Shown: positions 33,599-44,965 of the stretch, piece after piece
How positions within the stretch are numbered: the stretch's first letter is position 1
Layout of the letters: the number at the start of each line of letters is the position of its first letter
Assembly (NCBI GenBank): GCA_015143295.1
Contig: CM026559.1
Span: forward strand, 19,854,826-19,918,825
Origin: Tetracentron sinense
Taxonomy: Eukaryota; Streptophyta; Magnoliopsida; Trochodendrales; Trochodendraceae
Direction of reading: 5' to 3'
DNA: 64,000 nt
Program-made: the position numbers and the translations under genes
Notes under the pieces: model-generated
Told to the model about the DNA's origin: nothing
What the model saw: only the letters and a program-made list of their open reading frames with translations
Database searches by the model: none

Positions 33599-36500
33599 TG
33601 TCGCGCCCCAAAATAGCCTTTAGGAGTTAGGATACTTTGACGACGTGACTTATCCTTCAAACCATCTTAGAAGAGTATACAAGGCAAGCTAAATAGTGAA
33701 CTGAAAATTTCTTTGATGACTTAACTGTATTTCAAGTACAATTGATTACAATACCTAAAGATAAACTAAGACATGTACATAAAGTCCTTAACTCGAGTTA
33801 CCAACTCAAGGGATACATATATCCCCAAAAATAAAACCCAAAATATATGTCTCTCTCACTCAACCCAACCATTGGCCACATGCCAAGACTCCTAACATCC
33901 GGATGACAATCCCGAGCAAGCTCCTACTCTCCATGAACCACCTTGATCCAATGACCCAGAGCATATGTAACGAACTGTGAACCTGCCGACATCAATATGT
34001 ATGGTTGAGTATGGAATACTCAATGGGTACAAGCTACTAGCTAACAATAGTAATAATAATAATAAGTCATGCGTGGTACAGTTCATCATCATATCAACAT
34101 AATCAGAGTGCGGAAGCTAAGATAAAACAACAAATGTAAAATCTTTAATACCATCTAGTAAATCATGCCTTATGCTCAAGCATTCACCAATCTTGTTTCA
34201 ATTTCCTCGTCGGTTCCTTATACGTCTTATGCATCTTATGGTTACCGTACACATTTTATCAAATTCTTCATTGAACTTGTCTTATTTAGCTAGTACCCGA
34301 ACTATGAAATGGACGAACGTGATCTTGTCATTCTTGCTTGTTTTGTTTGCCCAGCACCCGAACTATGAAATGGACGAACATACTAGGTTCTTGTCTTGTT
34401 TAACTAGTACCCGAACTATGAAATGGACTGACATACTAGGTTCTTGTCTTGCTTTACTAATGCCCAGACTATAATGTAATGGAACACATTAGCATCTTGT
34501 CTTGTCTTGACTAGTACCCGAACTATGAAATGGACGGACATATTAGGTTCTTGTCTTGTTTAACTAGTACTCGAACTATGAAATAGACGGACATACTAGG
34601 TTCTTGTCTTGCTTTACTAGCCTGGACTATAATGGAACGGAACACATTAGCATCTTGTCTTGTCTTAACTAGTACCCGAACTATGAAATGGACAGACATA
34701 CTAGGTTCTTGTCTTGTTTAACTAGTACCCGAACTATGAAATGGACGGACATATTAGGTTCTTGTCTTGCTTTACTAATGCCCGGACTATAATGGAATGG
34801 AACACATTAGCATCTTGTCTTGTCCTGACTAGTACCTGACCTATGAAATGGACGGACATACTAGGTTCTTGTCTTGTTTGCTTGTCTTGTTTTCTTGTGA
34901 GCTAGGTATAACATATCCGGGAGATATGCCCTACCCTTGACCGGCCCGATGTCTGGCTTTACCATTCGGTTCATAAATCAAGTGTCTTGTTCTTGTCGTG
35001 TTCTTGTGTGTATCCTAATATTTTTGAAAAGATTGATTCATGTGTGCATGCGTGCGTGTGCAAAAAAATTGGCGATATCATGGTGGCTTGCATCAATAAA
35101 GCATTATATAGTATTTCTTCCATTTTCATAGACATGTGGGATTTTAAGGAAAACATGTAGAACAATTTATCCAATTTACTAATCCATCAATAAACATGTG
35201 AGATTTGAAGGAACATCCATTTCATTTGTTTAAAACTACTAAATTGGGGAAATCCCTAAGTCATGGTTCATAAGCTTGGATTTTCGTTTTCCATACATGC
35301 ATTTCATCGAGCACGAGGCTTCCAACATCTTCATAGCGTTTTATTCATGTTCTTATCTTCAAGCATTTTATCAAACACCTTGCATGCAACATTTTTTTTA
35401 ACTTTCATTCATGTTTTCCTAGTCTTAGATTCACAACTTATTCATGTATTTTATCAACATGTGGTGTTCACATATAGCATTTCAATTCTTATTAAAGTCG
35501 AGTGAGAATTTAACAAGCATATAGAGTATTTGAACAAAATCACCATTTAGGAAAAACTACATAAATCATGCTTTCATAACTCTTCATTTAATTCACTGCA
35601 TTCTCATTCATGCAGTTTATCCAACAAGTGACATTCAATATTTCTGTATAGTCTTTTGTTCATGTTCTTATGGTTCAAGCATTCCATCAAACACATTGAG
35701 TGCGTGCATTATTCATACATTGCCCTTCCACCATTTTAATCACACCACATTCATTACTACCATTGGCATCCAATCGCCTCATCCAACATCTCACACATCA
35801 TTCACCACTTAGTTATCATGTATAATTTAGGCATCATTGATCTTAGGTAAGAAATTGGAGATACACATGCTCAATCCTACCTATTTTCAAGGAAAACTAA
35901 GTTAATACTAAGTGAGCTAGTAAGGGTGTACTAACCTTTATGATCAACACTTGAACTTGAAGAGAACCCCTTAATTTGGAAAACCCCCAACTTGATGGAG
36001 GGTGACCTCACTTGTAGAGAATGCTCCAAGCTTGAGGAAGAAGGCAACCACTTGAGAAGGAATGTGATCCTTGCTTGATTTGGGGAAGATCAACCTTGAT
36101 CTTGATCTCATCCTTCTTCAATCCACAAACCCTCTTGGAATCCCCAATCTCTCTTCCCTTTCTCTCTCTCAATCATTTTCTAGGTTTAGGGTATCCAAAA
36201 CCCCCAAATGGATTGTCTAATTATAGACAAATGGGTTAAAAACCCTCATTTCCATGTCTTTAAAAAAACCTAATCGATCGTCAGAGTCAGGACAATCGAT
36301 CATCCACGTTCCCGAAAGCTATCCAAATTTCTGGATTCCTGACCATCGATCGTTCACTTGGGAGGATCGATCGTCAAAATCCCTGAGAGCTGTCCATTTT
36401 TTGGCATTTTCGTATTTTGGCCATAAATTTTGACTCGTTCTTCGGATTTTGACGATTCAACTTGCGTTGGATTCATCTTTCAAAGTAGAACAAGTTTTGT

Positions 36501-36883
36501 GTTTTATAAAAATCCTAATTTTGAGTTTTTATTTACCAAAAATGACTCTAAAGCCGACTGATATGCAAATGAGTTTCATCAACCCGTTTTTACAGTAGAT
36601 CCGATTTCAAAAATCGGACGTTTGACTTAATCTCGACTCAAAATACAGAAAAGTGATCAACATGAACCTTGAAGAGGGTTCTAATACTTTTCCAAAAATT
36701 TAAGAATCACTTGATTCTGATCAGCGGTGACCAAAATACAGCTTCTTAAAGTTGAGGGTAATGTTAAGGCATTCCCATTCTTGACAACTTTAGCCCTTCC
36801 AATACTAGTGCCCTCGGCACTATTCCCTCACATGAACAGTGCTTGTACATGAACAGTACTTGTAGAAAATCCAGGGCGCTACA
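33599..36883 (-). repeat. 5' LTR of the coding-free element
   Basis: It runs TGTCGCGCCCC to GGGCGCTACA on the plus strand, matching 26331-28803 plus 31047-31975. The stem-loop copy at 34007-34021 is a perfect palindrome GAGTAT-TCC-ATACTC. Confidence 0.85.
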
Positions 36884-37573
36884 TGATCAATAGCACCAAC
36901 AATAGTATAGAGTTTAGTGTCAAATAAGTAATTGAGTGAACACAAATGTTGTTAAACCAGCCCTCTCACATACAAATCAAAAGAAAAAAACTGCCTTGAA
37001 CCGTCCTATTATTAAATTATAGAATCGGAAAAACAAAGATCAATTTTTACAACAACTTTGATAGAAAATCCAAATTTATTGACCTTTTACTGAAAAAAAT
37101 AAATTTGATAGAATCAAGATGCATGAAAAAACAATATTCTCATATAGGAAATTAAAATTTATTGAAAAAAAATCTAGCTATAAATTTTTTTAATTCAAAG
37201 TAAAGGATATACATCAAGATTGACTCACTCTTAAAAGACCACCCTATCCAAAGGATTTTGACATTTTGTTTCAATAATGTTAGTCTAGACACAAATGACA
37301 ATGGTCATAAATCATCCTCGGAAATCATAGACCAATGTGAGAGAAGAAAGAAAACTTTAATTCTGTTATTGGCATCAACCCTTAGAAATTAAGTTTAGTA
37401 GAAGCTTTATTAAAACTTAACTAAGAGAAAATTAGTTAGGTCCACAACGACCAATCACCTAATGCTTTTGTTTTCTCCCAATGACTGCGTGAGTGACTCT
37501 AAATCTCTATCTCTCCACCCCACCTATCTTGACCCTTGAAAATAACCTAACCACGTAAACAGATTCTACCACT

Positions 37574-37578
<5 letters not shown>

Positions 37579-37608
<30 letters not shown>
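37579..37608. repeat. CT microsatellite
   Basis: About fifteen uninterrupted CT units in the Helitron B body. Confidence 0.9.
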
Positions 37609-37612
<4 letters not shown>

Positions 37613-38336
37613 CAACAATGACGGAAAATGTTTTCCCCTTATATATTATTTTGCATGAAGTATAACAACAAAATCAAAAATCAAAACAGGTTGATACATT
37701 TTACACATTATAAAAAATCAAACATTTACTAGTGTGGGAAGGAAAAAATTGATAAACAAAGGGTGTTTTGTCTGGTGGTGATGTCAAACAAACATTAGCA
37801 TCATTATTAGGATGATTCGGTTGGTGATACCAAGCCAAAACCAATATCAATCTTATTTTACATACTGTTGTAAAAATAATTAATTAATAAAAGACATGTG
37901 GCTTGACAAGTGGCATAAAGGGGTAGACTTATGTGGCAGAAGGAGAGGAGAAACTCTGCCTTAGTAGTAGTATAGATAGATAGGTACTTGCACCTTTTGT
38001 CTTAATCCAAAGGTTCATCTCTCTATAGTAGGTACTATCGAGAGTTTTAAATTACTTCCCATGAAAGTTTAAAAGAAATTGGGAAGATTAATGAGGGGTG
38101 GGGGATTAATGAGAGGGATTATTGAGTATGAGATTAATGAGAGGGAAGTTATTGAGAGAACTCTTAGAATTTAAGACCAAGTGTAAAGGGGAGATTGTGG
38201 GTCCCACCAGTAGATTTTAATTTGATGATGTGGCTTCACAAATGAAGAGGAGTCCTACATGGCGTCAAGAGAAAGGATTAGGTAACATCCATAGAAACAT
38301 ACTAACTATGTTTTATAAGATAGATAGATAGATAGA

Positions 38337-38587
38337 TGAGTGAGGTTCGCCTCTTACCTAATTGATTTAATCTTATTCTTACAAAATTTGTTTGCATAGA
38401 ATGTGGCTCATATTAAACTCTTATATTAAATTTTTATATTTAATTTATAATCTTCTAATTTCTCCTGCATCGCAGAAGGTTTTTGCTATTTTCTTACATG
38501 CCGGTTGAGAAGATCCAATTATATGTTTAAAATTTTTGGTTACATGCATCTTCCATGTGATATGGAATACACGCTTTATATGACAGA
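38337..38587. other. Short non-coding spacer
   Basis: AT-rich sequence between the old Helitron's 5' end and the copia element. No gene or repeat recognised. Confidence 0.5.
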
Positions 38588-39102
38588 TGTTAGGAATTTA
38601 TGGATCGGGCTGGGCCTGACCCGAGCTTTTGATCCGCCCACATGGGTTGCGGGTCATGAGAGCCTAGACGGATAGTCCATGTTGGGAATCTCATAAGTTC
38701 AGATAACCTTCATGTTATCCACTAACACAATAATAGGGATAACTTCCCAAGAGGTTGTAAGTTAGTGGGAGACTATTCTATATAAAATAATTCCTTATCA
38801 GAAGAATACATGTATCTTCCATAATTCTCTTCTCTCTCAGAAAAAGGAAATTCTCTCTGTGAGAATATCCAAGCTCTCTCTCTTGGATTTGAACCATGGA
38901 ATCGCAAAGGGGAAACTCGATCGTAGCTACCCTTCATCCTACGAGAACAGGACGTACACGGGGGCCAAAGAGGATCGTGACAGTGTAACGAATCAACGAA
39001 GGATCCAGGTCTTCCGCTATTGAGTAAGAACTCTAACCCGGTCCATATTTATCTGCAGGGTCATATTTAATTGTTCTATGCATGTGGATAAATTATATAA
39101 CA
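38588..39102 (+). repeat. 5' LTR of the copia element
   Basis: It runs TGTTAGGAATTTATGG to AATTATATAACA and matches 56684-57194 throughout. A TATA-like CTATATAAAATAATT lies near 38775. Confidence 0.9.
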
Positions 39103-40437
39103 TTGGTATCAGAGCCAGGTTAGGCTCGTTTCGATTCAGTTCGCTGAATAATATGTGTTGTTATTTTACGCGAAATTATTATGGATTTTTTCTGTAAAAA
39201 TTCAAAAAGATTTTTCCAAAATTATTTATTGGGTTGTGTTCTACTCATTAAGATGAACAAACCAATTTAATTTCATGTAAAAAGAATTTTGTGAGAGAGA
39301 GAAAATTCAAATCCTAACTTTTAGGATCTGAGTTTTCCTCCATCTTTGTGTAATTTTTTGAAAGCCTTAATAAATTAATCCAGGTGTTTTAAGGACCTAT
39401 TTTCAAAGAGGGCCGCGAGATCTTCGAAATGGTATTTTATTTGAATTTTTTGGGTTAAAAACGAGTAAGATATGGTCTTCTAAAGTAGGCCTCAAATAAA
39501 TCAAATTTATTTTGATTTTAGATGAGCCCACCCCTGCACGTCTCTTTTTTTTTTGAGGAGTTGACCATTGCACCACGTGGACTACCACATCACCAACCAT
39601 GCGGGTTGGTGCCATGTCACCATGCCATGTCAGCACCACGTCAACAACCATATGGGTTACAGTGACACGTCAGCATGGGGGGTCCAATCATCATGCCACG
39701 TCATTTTAGAGTGCCTAGTCAGTTGCCACATGGGCAAGCTGACCCCTAAACTTTAAAAGGCTCGTGTGGGCTCCTTTTAACTCTGATTTTGACGCCGTTT
39801 TCACCGTTGGATCACAAATTTTATGTCCTATCTGACTATGTGTTCAGAAAAAAATTCAAGCTTCTGTAATTTTTATTTTCTAATTTATAAGCATATTTTT
39901 CTTATTAAAAAATAATCAAATTATTTTTAAATGAAATTTAAAAATTACAGAGGCTAATTTTAAAATTCTAGTATATTATTGGATTTTTTTTTTGATTATT
40001 AGTTGGATACCTAAGGGTTTAATTTATTAATGAATTCATTAAATTGCATAAATAAAGCCTTTGTGAGCTTAATTTTGTAACATATTATACATGTGTATTG
40101 AAGATTTTGTATCTTCAATAATGTTTGAGTTTATGTGACTTGCTCGCTCCCTTAGTGGTTGAGTGGGGTTCTAATGATGCTTTATATATATATGTTAATA
40201 TAAATGCACGTGGAAATATTAGGCGAGGTATCTGTACCCCTAATATATACATTTGATCAAAAATAAATAAGTAAATGTATTCTTGTTCAACACAATTTGG
40301 GAGATGATTCCGAGCTTAGCAGAGTTTCAATCTTAAATATGTTGAGAAGATAATAATTATTAATTGGATTTTTGAACAAATAAAGGAGATGTGCACAATA
40401 ACTAATAATGTCACCCTTGTAATCTGAATGTACAAAA
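39103..40437 (+). other. copia primer site and long untranslated leader
   Basis: The initiator-Met primer site is followed by a 1.3-kb non-coding leader. Between 39574 and 39705 the motif CC(A/T)(C/T)GTCA recurs at least six times. The rest is AT-rich. The gag ATG is at 40438. Confidence 0.7.
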
Positions 40438-43400
40438 ATGGCAGCAAAGAATGTAGTAGTTGATCTTGTTAGGGGCGAAAAACTGACAGGAAGTAACTAT
40501 GACATCTGGCACAAGAAGATTCAGTATCTTCTGAATGAGCAAGAGCTCCTGGAAGTTTTGTCTAGTAAGATGTCCAAACCTGAGGAAGGGCAAAGGGCCC
40601 AACACCGTCGTAATCTGGAGGCCTACCAGTCTTGGTATAAGAAGGATCGAAACACGCGCTTTACTATGTTAAGCAGCATGCACGATGACCTCATTGGAGA
40701 GTATGAGGCTTTCCAAACAGCCAAAGACATGTGGGACCAGCTCAAGTTTGACTTTGGAGGTACATCCACAACAAGGCTAAGGAGCCTAGTACTTAAATTT
40801 GAGGTATACCGTAAGGATCCCAAGCAAATGATGACTGAACATCTTAGGGTGATGTCCGGGATGATTCGAGACTTAAAAGCTGTTGGGAATGTCCTTACAG
40901 ATGAACAATAGGTTCAATCTGTGATCTGATCTCTGCCAGATTCATGGGTAAATATGAAGCAAATCATGACCCATAACGAGAATATCAAGAATTTCTCTAA
41001 TATTTCTCGTCATGTAGAACTGGAAGCGGAGCGCCAAGAGGCGACCAAATCTGCAGCTCTAATCGCCCATGGAGCTAGCACAAACCACATGGGTTTAGCC
41101 GTAAAGATAAGAGTAAGGCAGCATGGTAGGGTGGGGCAAGTTCGAGTGCTCCCAAAGGAGGTCCAAAGTTTTTAAACTGGAAAATCCCAAACATAAGAGG
41201 GGTAAGCGCGGTGGTAAGAAAAGTGTATCCAAGGTGAAGTGCTATAATTGTGGGCAGCTAGGTCATTTCGCTTGTGATTGCACTGAGCCGAAAAAGGTAA
41301 CCCCTTCACTCAAATCTTTTAGCACTTATGTATGCTCTCATGTATTTGTTGCTGAATCTATGTCTAATTGGATTATAGATACGGGAGCAACAAGACATGT
41401 AGCTTGAGAGCGAGAGGGGTTTGTGGATTATAGGAGAGTTCCGGCTGGGACACATGTTGTGTACATGGGTAACGAAAGTCATGAAGAAGCTCGAGGAGTC
41501 GGTTCGTACCAGCTTCATGTGCATACTAGACGCAAATTACTTCCACATGACATTCTATATGTGTCAGGAATTCACCATAATCTTTTATCTGTATTGACTT
41601 TATTACAGTTTGGATACAATTTTCATTTTTCTTTAGATGGTTTGGATATTATGTTGGATGATGTGGTTTTTGGACATGGTTCTATTTATGGTAGTTTATT
41701 TAAAATAGATTTGTTTGATTCTTTTCCCTCATATACTTATTGTAATGTGATTATAAGTTCATCTACATGGCATGCTAGACTAGGCATATAGGAAGAGATA
41801 GGATGACCAAGCTAGCTCGAGAAGGTCTTTTAGGCCCATTCGCTAAGGTCGACATACCTATATGTGAGCCCTGTTTAGCAGGCAAGACATTGAGAAAGCC
41901 TTTTGGTAAGGCTAAGAGAGCTACTCAACCGTTGGAGTTAGTACACTCTGATATATGTGGACCTATGAGTGTCAAGGCACGTCATGGTGCCTCTTACTTC
42001 CTCACTTTTATTGATGACTATACGCAATATGGTTATGTTCAATTGATCGCTCACCGCCATGAAGCTTTAGACTGTTTCAAACGCTTTGTGACAGAAATTG
42101 AGAATCAACAAGAGAAAAGCTTAAAAACTTTTCGAACTGACCGAGGACGAGAGTACTTATCAGATCAATTTAAAGATCTATGTGAGGAAAAGGGAATACG
42201 CAGAAAACTCACTATTCCTTATACTCTGCAACAAAATGGTGTAGCGGAGAGAAGGAATAGAACCCTTTTGGAGATGGTTAGGTCTATGATGGCGTAAGTA
42301 AACCTCCCTATAACCTTTTGGGGGGATACTTTATTGACTGTAGCCTACATACTTAATCGAGTGCCTTCTCTATCAGTTTCTTCCATCCCATATGAGATTT
42401 GGAAAGGCGAAAAATCCAATTTGGAGCATTTACGCCCTTGGGGGCTACTGGTTTTGTACATAGCACCTCCTATAAGCATGGGAAATTGGACCCTAGAGCT
42501 AGAAAGAATATCTTCATAAGGTATTCTGAAAGCTCAAAAGGCTATGTGATGTATGGTGAACATCCAAATGAAGGAATGACTGAGGTAGAGTCCCGCGATA
42601 TTGATTTCATCGAGACTGATTTTCTTAGCATAGACGATGCTAATAAAGATCTTGACCTCTATGAGTTAGAGGAAGATGAAGCCATCCTACCATCTTCAAG
42701 CGAGGGTCGGGAATTAGTTCTTCGTCCTGTAATCACTGAAGATAGTGGGAGTAGTCTTCAACCCAGTGGGAGTGACCCACAAGAACAAGATCAAGCTCGC
42801 AAAGTTAGTAGCAGAGGGCACATTCCTCGTCGTCATTTTGAGATTGAGGGGAATGTTCTCTTATGTGCTACTAAGGATGAAGATGAGTCTGCTTCTTTCA
42901 GTGAAGCACTTTCTTTATCAGCTAGTGATGAGTGGATGACTGTTATATAGGATGAGATGAGCTCCATGGATAAGAATGGTGTTTGGGAGTTAGTTGACCT
43001 TCTGCCTGTGCGCAAGGCCATTAGAAACAAAAGAGTTTTAAAGGTCAAACGCACAGCAGATGGCTCAATTGACAAGTACAATGCACGCCTAGTGGTGAAA
43101 GGCTATACCCATTGAGAGGGTGTTGACTATAAGGACACATTCTCCCCAGTGGTGAGAATTGCCTCCATACGCCTTATACTCACCATTGTAGCACAACAAG
43201 ATTTAGAGCTTTATCAGATGGACGTTAAGACAGTATTTCTCAATGGAGAACTAAACGAGGAGATTTATATGGCTCAACCAGTGGGTTTTGAAGTCTAGGG
43301 ACATGAGCGCAAAGTGTGCCGTCTCAAACGTTCCATCTATGGTCTCAAACAGTCGTCTAGGCAATGATACTTAAGATTTCATGATTCAATTACCTCAGTT

Positions 43401-44384
43401 GGTTTTGAGATAATTAAAGAGGACCATTATGTGTATATTAAACGATCCAAGAAAAGCATCATTATCTTGTCATTATATGTTGATGATATCCTGTTGGCTG
43501 GGAATGACTTGGATTTCATTGTCGCCACTAAGAAGTGGTTGTCCTCTGTTTTTGAGATGAAGGACATGGGTGAAGCAAATTTTGTGCTGGGAGTTAAGAT
43601 CATGAGGGATCGTTCAAGGAAATTTCTTAGTTTATCCCAAGGGACATACATCAAGAAGATTCTTGAACGTTTCCAAATGCATAACTCCAAACCCATTGAC
43701 ACACCAATGGAAAAGGTATGTGCCCTAAGTCTAGACCAATGTCTTAAGAATGATGAGGAAAAGAAACAAATGTCCAAAGTACCTTATGGAACTGCAATTG
43801 GGAGTCTGATGTATGCGATGTTGTGTACGCATCCAGACATATGTTTTGCAGTTAGCATGGTTAGTCGCTATCAAAGCAATCCTGGACCTACTCATTGGAG
43901 AGCGGTCAAGAGGATTCTTCAGTACCTTCGTGGAACCACTGATCATGCTCTATGTTATCACGGTGGAGACCTGAAATTGAGAGGTTATAGTGATGCTGAT
44001 TGAGCTAGTGATAAAGATGAGTGCAAATCCACTTCAAGTTATGCATTCATACTAGGAGGTGGAGTTGTTTCTTGGTGTAGCAAGAAACAGTCATGCATTG
44101 CACTCTCTACCATGGAGTCAGAGTATGTGGCTTGTTCAGCAGATGTCCAGGAAGCTGTTTGGCTTAGGAGATTTTTGCAACGCTTGGGTGTTACAGCTCA
44201 TTCGGAGGATGCTGTATTGCTCTATTCTGATAGTACATCAGCACTAGCGTATGCAAAAAATCCCAAGTACCATGGGAAAGCCAAATACATTGAGCTTCGG
44301 TACCATTACGTTCGAGATATGGTTTCAAAAGGGGAAGTAATTTTACAGCATATCTACAGGAAGCATGGTTGGTTGATCCTTTGA
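40438..44384 (+). pseudogene. gag-pol remains of the copia element
   Basis: Parts in order: gag starting MAAKNVVVDLVRGEKLTG, zinc knuckle CYNCGQLGHFACDC (41239-41281), aspartic protease WIIDTGATRH (about 41370), pre-integrase HARLG and integrase with LVHSDICGPM and FIDDYTQYGYV (about 41770-42300), reverse transcriptase with YGLKQ and the catalytic LYVDDILLAGND (about 43480), RNase H with ESEYVACSADVQEAVWL (about 44115). Integrase before RT is diagnostic of Ty1/copia. The original single frame has about ten breaks. Confidence 0.9.
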
Positions 44385-44965
44385 CCTAGCCTATTGCTAG
44401 AGATGTGTTCTTATCTCATGCTAGGAGTATGGGATTACGTAGGACATGATGTATGTAGTTACTTGGTTTTTGTACCGACATTATTATTATTATTGTATGA
44501 TATGAGTATGCATTTTTATCTGCATTATTCTTATGTAGTTCATTGTTGATAACACATCGTCATAATATGTCACCGGGCTCGAATCGACCCTCTCACACGG
44601 GTGATTCACCTTGGCACTGAGACAGCGAGCAAGATGAGACGTTTATGTCTTTAGGTGCTAAGATAGCAATTTAAGACATTTATATATTTGGCTCTTGATC
44701 GGCGAGCAAAATATATGTTATTGATATGTCGCCTTAGATAAGGCTAAGATGAGACCTTTTTTAGTAGGTCGATCATAGAGTACTACCACAACTCTATGTA
44801 GCCTGCATCATAGCCGAATGTGAGATTTCAGGCCGGCGCTTACAGAGTGACTGGACTGAAAAACTCAGGTTAGGCGCTTGTATAGCGACTAGACCCAGAT
44901 TCGTATGGCATTCCTAATTATTAGAAGTGACATGCTCATTTTTATGAGATAATGCCATAGCATAC

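Larger units (their letters stand above)
26331..36883 (-). mobile_element. Coding-free long LTR element (LARD-like, Tekay-related)
   Basis: Left LTR 26331-31975 (about 3.4 kb of its own, the rest being solo LTR B), internal region 31976-33598 (1.62 kb), right LTR 33599-36883 (3.29 kb). A tRNA-Met-like primer site lies at the 5' LTR edge (33583-33594) and a polypurine tract (CCTCCCCCCTTA on plus) at 31977-31988. No gag or pol is detectable, so it must have relied on proteins from another element. The candidate 5-bp flanks TAATT (26326-26330) and TGATC (36884-36888) match at only 3 of 5. The LTRs diverge more than those of the minus Tekay element by eye, suggesting an older insertion. Confidence 0.8.
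26097..37976 (-). mobile_element. Helitron B, non-autonomous, split by an LTR element
   Basis: Minus-strand 5' end TCTATACTACTACTAAGGC at 37976, preceded by A. The 3' end has hairpin CTGTGC-ATC-GCACGG then GGTGTCAGCTAG ending at 26097, followed by the first T of Helitron A. Its own sequence is 26097-26330 plus 36884-37976, about 1.3 kb, with a CT microsatellite at 37579-37608. No Rep/helicase is seen. Confidence 0.7.
2677..38336 (-). mobile_element. Old Helitron hosting most other elements of the window
   Basis: On the minus strand the 5' end reads TC followed by TATC repeats and TTATAAAACATAG, starting at 38336 and preceded by A. The 3' end is a CCGTTC-ATT-GCACGG hairpin followed by ATGTTTGCTAG, ending at 2677 and followed by T. 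A 5' TC, a 3' hairpin before CTRR and an A/T target are the Helitron signature. Its own sequence is what remains after removing the inserts: 2677-3446, 22610-24735 and 37977-38336, about 3.3 kb. I saw no Rep/helicase, so it is non-autonomous. Its 5' terminal 120 bp resembles Helitron A. That the two ends belong to one element is inferred from the matching family and the clean A|T junction left once A and B are removed; they could instead be two fragments. Confidence 0.55.

Noticed and set aside
24736-38336. Reading the 5' fragment at 37977-38336 as a separate truncated Helitron
   Set aside because: Possible, but joining it to 24735 gives a clean A|T site and a complete pair of ends for one element, so the single-Helitron model is simpler; kept at moderate confidence.
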